From Branchiostoma lanceolatum (taxonomy: Eukaryota > Chordata > Leptocardii > Amphioxiformes > Branchiostomatidae): 64,000 nucleotides of DNA. Under the pieces are notes generated by a model. That model did no database searches, was not told the origin of the DNA, and saw only the letters and a list, made by a program, of their open reading frames with translations. The stretch lies in NCBI RefSeq assembly GCF_035083965.1, contig NC_089738.1:17803734-17867733 (forward strand), written 5' to 3'. The position numbers were made by a program, and so were the translations under genes. Of the stretch, positions 57,759 to 64,000 are shown piece after piece (the first letter of the stretch is position 1; each line of letters starts with the position of its first letter).

Positions 57759-57796
<38 letters not shown>

Positions 57797-58892
57797 CAGA
57801 CACATTGCGAAAATGAGCGAGATAGGGTATGTATGTGCACATGTGTGTGAATTATGCGCTTGTGTGTATGCGAGTGGCTATGTATGTGAGTGTTTGTATT
57901 TTACACAATGTTAAGCACAGACTGCACAATGTTAAACATAGACTGTAAACAACTGATGCAAGAAAGTTGCTACATCTCCACCCTTAGTATCGTTCTGGCA
58001 GCTGTCTGATTGGTTCGCTCCTGAAGGCTGCTGGTTCGTGCTGAAGAATGGTCACGTGAGAGTCAAGGAGGCGGGAGTCTACTGGATATACGCACAGGTA
58101 CGGTTATAAGAAAAGTTCTCTAAATAATCGTTTAACTCCAAACCCTTCCCGTATACTTTGAGCATAGCTAAAGAAAAAGAAATCCACGGAAATGAGGGCT
58201 CATGGGTAAAACAAGGGCTCCCTTGGAAATCAGTTATATAGTTAACTGAAGGGACCGCCCTTAAGATAAATAAATAAGTAAAAGCAGAAAGGGTAAAGTT
58301 GAAAAACAACGAAACCCTAGGAAGATATTCAATCGTTTATGCAGCTGACGTTATCTCTGATATATACTACGATGTATCAGGTCAATGGATAGAGTAACAT
58401 TACCCAATGATTGTATACACATCTTAACTAACGCCTATGAGACAAGGTCGCCTTGTATAGTTAGATTTCAGGCCCATGGGCGAGTGTTGAGAAGGTCTGC
58501 TTTCAGTTTATTCCCTTGCATCATCTTTACTTTTCTATTTCTCCCTTTTCTTTAAAACTTAAAGAAGGCATCATCTCCTTACATCAGTAGATACCGTGAC
58601 ATTTCTGTTTTTTTCTCGTCTCCTTGGCCAGGTAACGTTTGAGGACCGTAAGGACGCGGTGCTTGCCCAGGTGCTGCTCGGGGGTAGAGGCGACCGGCCC
58701 CCGACGCCTGTCCTGACGTGCGACGGTCACCACCAGGACGCCGCCGTACCGACCGGGAGGAGAACCCGGACTTGTTTCGTGGCGGGGATCAGGAGACTGG
58801 ATCGGAGCGACAGGATCACAGTAGAAGCCTGGGGCGGCGTCAAGGCGTCACCGGACTATACTTACTTCGGCCTACTTAAACTGGGGATATAA
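54995..58892 (+). CDS. EDA-like TNF-superfamily ligand, gene B (323 aa, 7 exons)
   Basis: Exons: 54995-55240, 56469-56547, 56884-57033, 57225-57275, 57485-57559, 57988-58097, 58632-58892; phases 0,1,1,1,1,0. A short cytoplasmic part is followed by the membrane anchor VVSCAVPVCVLVCLCLSCW. The stalk is Ser/acidic with a furin-like FRRLRRDERR. A very basic exon (GKRRRCRRKG) stands where gene C has collagen triplets. The TNF homology domain reads HYEAAEYSVVNVAG, FWQLSDWFAPEGCWFVLKNG, VKEAGVYWIYAQ, VTFEDRKDAVLAQVLL, LTCDGHH, TRTCFVAGIRRLDRSDRITV and YTYFGLLKLGI. The Cys pair of the EDA/BAFF branch is kept. The exon 2 acceptor (CCAAAG) and exon 3 donor (GTTTGA) are weak, so the stalk model is less sure than the domain. 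Confidence 0.82.
55315..55770 (+). repeat. Tandem/dispersed repeat in gene B intron 1
   Basis: About five irregular units of ~75-85 bp contain GTCACTAGTACAGGTTTGAC, TGTATATCAATGACCAGG and TGGTCCTTATNTAGAGGTGG. Related single units occur in intron 1 of gene A (44715-44825) and in PLK intron 5 (29955-30010). Confidence 0.7.
57740..57800. repeat. (GT)n microsatellite
   Basis: An uninterrupted GT run of about 40 bp within gene B intron 5, preceded by a GGAGG-rich stretch. Confidence 0.9.
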
Positions 58893-60038
58893 GCTATAAC
58901 ATACTCCGGCCTACTAAAACATCAATTCAAGCTATACAGACATCGGCCTACTTGGCTTAGACTAGGGATATAAGGATTAAACGTTACCTAATACGTACTT
59001 CGGCTTACTTAAACTGGGGATATAATGATGCAACTGACCTTTATTTGCATGTTCTTGTCCACATGGGCTGAATGCAGTAGTTGTACTATCAGATCAAACA
59101 CTTAACAAAACATTATTACCTGTAGTGTTGATAGTGAACAATGGGGGGGGGGGGGGGGGGTGGAACAGTTAAGCATATAAATCTATGTTGTCACTAATCT
59201 ATCGCCAAAAGTTAAACATTTAAAGCTATAAAGATTCATTCTTGAATCCAAGAAATGGGGGAAAGTACGTAGGTATCGAGGAAACAAGGAAAGTCCATAA
59301 TGGACCTCCTAGGAGCTTGCTACGGTACTGCAGCAGAACTTGATATCTTTTTAAGCGCAGGAACTATTTTTTTACAACATTCATACCTTTACGTCTTTAA
59401 AGTGATATGCGTACCTTTGACTGGTCTCCTGATCTCTACTTGGAAGTAAGGAGAAATAAAGCGTACATGTGACAAAGCAAGATGTTGAAAGTGAAAGTAA
59501 AATTTGGTGCAGAGGGAGGGTGCTACTTATTTCCTTTATATCTCAAACGGTGAAAGTAACGAAGCTAGTTCTTTTTGCTGTATAGATTTTCACTTGTCTT
59601 CACGCTGTTTTGTATATGAGACTTTATCAATAAAAGTGTCACCGTTGTTGACCTTTTCAATGGCAGGCGAGTCTGTGTGTATGTTGTAAGAAAGTGTAGT
59701 ATTACTCGGGTACCGTCTAGTCTCAATTCCGTGCAAAGCGTTAACTGATATTCAAGAATGAAGGACACGTCCTTGTGGTTTCGCTCTAGTGCTTAAGTCC
59801 GTCGCCATGACAACGGGAGGTCTTGGCCGAGTCTCCAAGTCTTTACTGCTCAGTTTCGTTCTGGGAAATTTCCCGGGGTGCATCGCGGTTCCGTGCACTT
59901 TGGCGCCAGTGCACGGGCATTGCGGACGGAGGGGAGAGAGTCGGCCTGCTGGTCCGTTCATGAAACCACCTCCGTGCGACGCGTAAACTAAACTGCCCTT
60001 GCACGAGTTCGCGCTTCTTTCGCCAGCAGGTGTCGAAA
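58893..60038 (+). other. Gene B 3' flank and gene C upstream region
   Basis: Directly after the gene B stop the segment ACTTCGGCCTACTTAAACTG, GGGATATAA is repeated twice more (about 58985-59025 and a partial copy), i.e. the last codons are tandemly duplicated. A ~20-bp poly-G tract is at 59141-59160. AATAAA at about 59629 is a likely polyadenylation signal. The 280 bp before 60039 are GC-rich and probably hold the gene C promoter. Confidence 0.5.
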
Positions 60039-62851
60039 ATGAAGCCGCTAGCGTTAGACGGGCAGCGGGGAGAGGACGGTTGGGCGAGCGGGGACCCGAA
60101 ACCGTGGCGCGAGCGCCTGACGTTCCAGGGTTTGTTTAATGGCGCGGTTTGCGTAGCTTTCGTGCTTTTGATCTTCGCCTGTGCGGGGTTGTTTTGCCGG
60201 GTGACTCAGATGGAGAGAGAGCTGTATGAGCTGCACCGCGCATACACACCGCTGTCAGCAGACGGCGCCAAGGCCGTGGGCGCACCGACGGACTCACCAC
60301 CAGACGGCCCGGCCCACCTGCCGCAACAAAACAACAACAATAGACAGGTAAGTGTACCTGGCGGGTATGTCTGGGCTGGGGCACCGCTGGCAAGCTGCCA
60401 GGATGGCGCTCTCTATTTTCTGCCACATTTGCAGAGCGTTGCGAAATGTGGCAGTGTTGTGACACGAGATACACCTGTCAAAGGTGTGCGTAGTGAGGAA
60501 CAATGTCGGTTGCGTCACGGTGTGTACCTGCGTTTACCTTTGTACCTGAGTAGAACGTGTTTACCGGGTTCACGGGCACACGCGGTAGGAATGTGTGCGG
60601 AGTAATGTTTATTAATGATGCTGGGGGAATATGGGGGAAGGAAGCAGGGTCTAGGGGTGCGGCCAGTAAAGGTGGCCAAGTGAGGAGTTGGTAGGGATAG
60701 GTATTAGTGAAATGTTTAAGAAATACGGAAAGGGCAAAAAACTAAACATATCCACAGGCATCATGTGGATATCAGACCCGAACTTTAAAAATATCGACCG
60801 TTACTAATATTAAAGTACGTAGATAAATACATTGGCCCCGCAACTACATTGAGGGAGAAACGGGACAGCAAGTGAGCTGAGAGAGAAGTATAGAGCAGTG
60901 TGTACCTTAAACGTCGAGTGTAAAATGTCGGTAGAAGTTTTTTGATGGGGCAGGGGCGGTCTTTCCTTTTTTCTGTAACGTTATGAGTGCACCACGACAG
61001 ATATTTCATAATTAAGGGCGTGGTTTCCGTTCTGTTATCAGGTGCACGGCGTACGTAGAAGGGACGCAGAAGGAGGACCGACCGAAGCACCGAGGAAAAG
61101 GAGACGCCAGAGGGGGAGTCGTAAAGGAAATAAAAAGTGTCCCAAGAACTGTAAAGGTAAGGCTTCAAGACATGGATGAAAACGAAAATGAAACGAGGAC
61201 AATTGTCGCTTGTTCGAGTTGTTGCTTCTTTCATAGGCGTTCATACAAAAGTTGCAAATAGTGATCAAAAGTTATAAGTTATTTTGAATCTGATTTACTT
61301 TTGCTGTGCCACAGGACCTACGTCATTCTGTTATTCTCCATGTAACTTTTTGTTACTTTTATGTCGTCTTCCGCTGCCTAAAATGAAGAAGTCAAAGCCA
61401 ACAGAACTAGCATCATGTACACTTTAGAATGTAGCATAACATTAGATATAGCCCTTAATATCAGTGCATTTTTCATCATCATCTGTCTTGTTTGTACTTG
61501 CAATTAGCCCTCGGGCATGTATTTGCAATAAACTTTGATGTATCATTGCCTTTTTGCTTTGTTTTGTGGCCCTAGGGCACACTGACAATCGTCAAGCTGA
61601 CGACAATGGTTTTCCCTGGTTAAATATGAAATAAATGAAATGGATTTTTTCAGGTAAGAAGGGCGACGCTGGTCCAGCCGGGCCACCCGGGGAGAGAGGC
61701 CCTCCAGGCCCGGCCGGGAACTTCTCATCGACCTTCGCCCACTTCAAGAGCAGCGGCGGACGGGCAGAGCTGGAGACAGGTGAGGGCCGCCATCTTGTGT
61801 CAGAGGTCAAGTCATGTCAGAAAGTTTTAGAACACAGTGGTGTCAAATTAAAAAGAGAGGCAACCGAAGATGACAGACTTCAGCACATTAATCATACTAT
61901 ATGTACCGTGCGACAAAAATAGCAGCACCGAGGACGTATGGCAACTCATATTGGGAATCACAGAAACACAGACAGACTGACAAACCATCCTCTGGGAACC
62001 CCAAAACTGATGCGAGCGTGCGAATAAAATAAAGGTTTGGCCACAAAAATAAAAACAATACTTCAGTCACTTGGTGTGAAGTAATTAAGTGTTAGCAGAC
62101 ATCGATATCAGATGACATCATTGAGATGGATATTCCGACTTTCTCTATATTTCCCAGACACTCTGAACAACTGGATCCTGGCAGACTGGGCCAATGAAGA
62201 AGGTTTTCCCGTGGCGAGTAGCGGAGAGATTACTGTGGAGAAACCCGGCATTTACTTCATATACAGTCAGGTGAGATTATCTACAAACCCTTTTCCTACA
62301 GTCCTCCAAACACCTTACCAGCATACTATATCTTTCTCCCCCCCCCACACACACACACATTTTCGAAGGTGTCCTCAACGTTGTATTTTGATATGGGCCC
62401 CTCTGAATTTAGAAACTCACATTCTATGTACTTCAAAGCACCGTGGCCATTTCAATCTATCTTTTCATGTACCGCACGGCTTTGTGTATTACAGTTACAG
62501 TTTTGTATGGGGAAGTTTCGGCCGATAACTCGGTGCATGAGGGATAGTATGGTGGTGAGTTTAACATTTACTGGCGTCCTATTCTCTCAGATCGTGTTCT
62601 ACGAGAAGCATCACCTGCTGTCGTACCAGGTGTGCGTGGACGGCAGCCCGTTCCTGACGTGTAACGAGAGCGTAGAGAACGCCACGTCTGACGTCACGGG
62701 GCGCTACAAGACGTGCTACGTCGCGGGCCTTGCGCCGCTACAGGCCGGGGCGAAGATTGAGGTCCGCCTCCCCGAGAACATGTTCGCGCTGCTGTTCCAC
62801 GATACAACGTACCTGGGCCTGATCAAAGTGGCGGATCTTCCGTCAGCTTAG
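60039..62851 (+). CDS. EDA-like: Ectodysplasin-like TNF ligand with collagen-like stalk, gene C (307 aa, 5 exons)
   Basis: Exons: 60039-60347, 61042-61156, 61654-61779, 62158-62270, 62591-62851; phases 0,1,1,0. ATG 60039 precedes the anchor GAVCVAFVLLIFACAGLFC. Exon 2 is strongly basic with RKRRRQRGSRKG, a furin-type site. Exon 3 gives seven Gly-X-Y triplets, GKKGDAGPAGPPGERGPPGP-AG, and then the first strands of the domain. The TNF homology domain continues NNWILADWANEEGFPVASSG, KPGIYFIYSQ, IVFYEKHHLLSYQV, FLTCNES, GRYKTCYVAGLAPLQAGAKI and TTYLGLIKVADLP. Furin site, short collagen and EDA-type Cys pair in this order match the architecture of vertebrate ectodysplasin, whose collagen stretch is longer. 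Signalling through an EDAR-like receptor is a family-level inference. Confidence 0.9.
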
Positions 62852-64000
62852 TCTAAATGTATTCTAAATGTTTTGCTTTTTTCTTACTTTTGAGTAGCAA
62901 TTTCAATAACAATTTACGAATAGTTTTGACATGTTGTAAAACTGCAGCATCAAACCTACTAGCTATAGTGTTCCGGTCTAGATATGGTACGCAATCCGGA
63001 ATAGATGGTAACCGTCGTAAGTGGGCATTCTTAAAGCGGCAAATCTGCCTCCAGCTTAGTCTGATTGATTGTATAAAGGCAACAATACACAAGACAGCAA
63101 ATTTCCGTCAGAACAGCGGCGCTATTTACATGGTGCAGTTTGAGAGAAAGCCGCCAGGGGGTATCTTATCTAACAGTTGAATATTCCTTTCAGATAATTC
63201 TATGAATTCATGATTTATAATTTCGTAGGTCTGGTTTCGCCCACCAAGATTTAGATATTATAATCCTCTGTACATTATTTTGTTGTCAAAGAAGCCTTCC
63301 ACTCTGTCAAGAATTCAACCAGCCGGGACATCAGGCCCCATGTAGATATCAAACAACAATTGACTTAACATTTTTTTACTGTAGCTAAACAAAGCGGCCA
63401 GCTATAACCACTGCCAGTGGAACTTTTTTCATAGCATGTAGATAACTTTTATTGTTGACTTTAATCTAAAAACATTTTATCTAATTCTGTGCAATTTTCC
63501 TCACAAGAAAAGCATTTCTATCAAAGTATTGAAGGTGAATGTAGAGGAATATGGGTGTGTTGAATTTTTAGTTCAGGTGAACACGGAATATTTTTCTTTT
63601 TGTTTCACGTCTTGTTTTGTACAGTTTCTAACGTTACGACACTTGCCGTTATGGGCAAAGTACACATTCATCCATTAACGCATTGTATATATACTTATAT
63701 TTGGCGTCTAGAAAAGCTAATAGTATATGGATATTGTACATAAGGATGCATCTTATATCATATCAATCGGTCAAACCTTTGAATAGTACGCATTAATCCA
63801 TTAATACGATCTCCGATTTAAAACTTCTGTCGTTGTTTTGTGCCAGATTGTTTAATTCAAAGTGTCGCTTAAGTTTTCTAACAAAAAAGATTTCAACTAG
63901 TTGCGTTAGAGCAGGGATAATCGCTGACTGTACATACCGCCTTTTCAAACTTAATAAACATCAATTTGACTGACATGTTTATCTTGTATGCTATCTGTTC
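62852..64000 (+). other. 3' flank of gene C to the window edge
   Basis: AT-rich sequence with no recognised exons. AATAAA near 63953 (CTTAATAAACATC) could be the gene C polyadenylation signal, giving a long 3' UTR. No repeats were identified with confidence. Confidence 0.4.

Noticed and set aside
60360-60605. Extension of TNF-like gene C exon 1 past 60347
   Set aside because: The open frame runs on, but a clear GTAAGT donor and the phase-0 match to the furin-site exon at 61042 make this intronic read-through.

Overview
This window is eukaryotic, intron-rich, metazoan DNA. It looks like a lancelet (Branchiostoma) chromosome: compact multi-exon host genes of chordate type (TAF5, an SLC16 transporter, a PLK2/3-type kinase, EDA-type TNF ligands) are interleaved with 5S- and tRNA-headed SINEs, a Penelope-like element with hammerhead-type motifs, MITEs and several dispersed invertebrate-type repeats. 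The species is inferred from this mix; nothing in the window proves it.

Layout. 0.4-1.3 kb (minus): first two coding exons of TAF5, which continues off the left edge. 2.3-3.8 kb: a 5S-derived SINE and a ~1.1 kb non-autonomous TA-flanked DNA element. 4.36-19.69 kb (plus): an SLC16/monocarboxylate-transporter-like gene whose third coding exon is split by a 12,543-bp DNA transposon (5709-18251). That transposon has 569-bp terminal inverted repeats that differ at only about 3 positions by eye, and an exact 5-bp target duplication (AGAAC). Taking out the element and one duplication copy rejoins the SLC16 exon in frame. Inside it are a three-exon gene for a 1545-aa protein with a YqaJ/lambda-exonuclease core (plus strand), a convergent C2H2 zinc-finger frame with a 14-copy, 18-aa repeat (minus strand), several tandem arrays, and a later LINE insertion. 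21.7-22.6 kb (minus): a tiny secreted Sushi/CCP protein. 24.7-38.7 kb (plus): a complete 14-exon polo-like kinase (PLK2/3 type, 733 aa). Its introns contain a MITE, a Penelope-like element with an inverted partial copy, and several duplicated copies of its own exon edges. 40.6-41.1 kb: two phase-compatible exons of a gene I do not recognise. 43.9-62.9 kb (plus): three tandem TNF-superfamily ligand genes of the EDA/BAFF cysteine type (375, 323 and 307 aa). Only the last keeps a collagen-like stretch.

How the parts relate. The host genes belong to unrelated processes (transcription initiation, transport, cell-cycle/stress kinase signalling, TNF signalling). The strongest candidate for an undescribed system is the large two-gene CAC-terminated transposon: nearly identical long TIRs, a nuclease-bearing giant protein with candidate acidic catalytic residues on both sides of the nuclease, a convergent zinc-finger partner, and phased subterminal repeats. 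Secondary themes are repeated duplication of exon boundaries in the PLK gene, one SINE tail carried by different RNA-derived heads, and the EDA-like ligand cluster.
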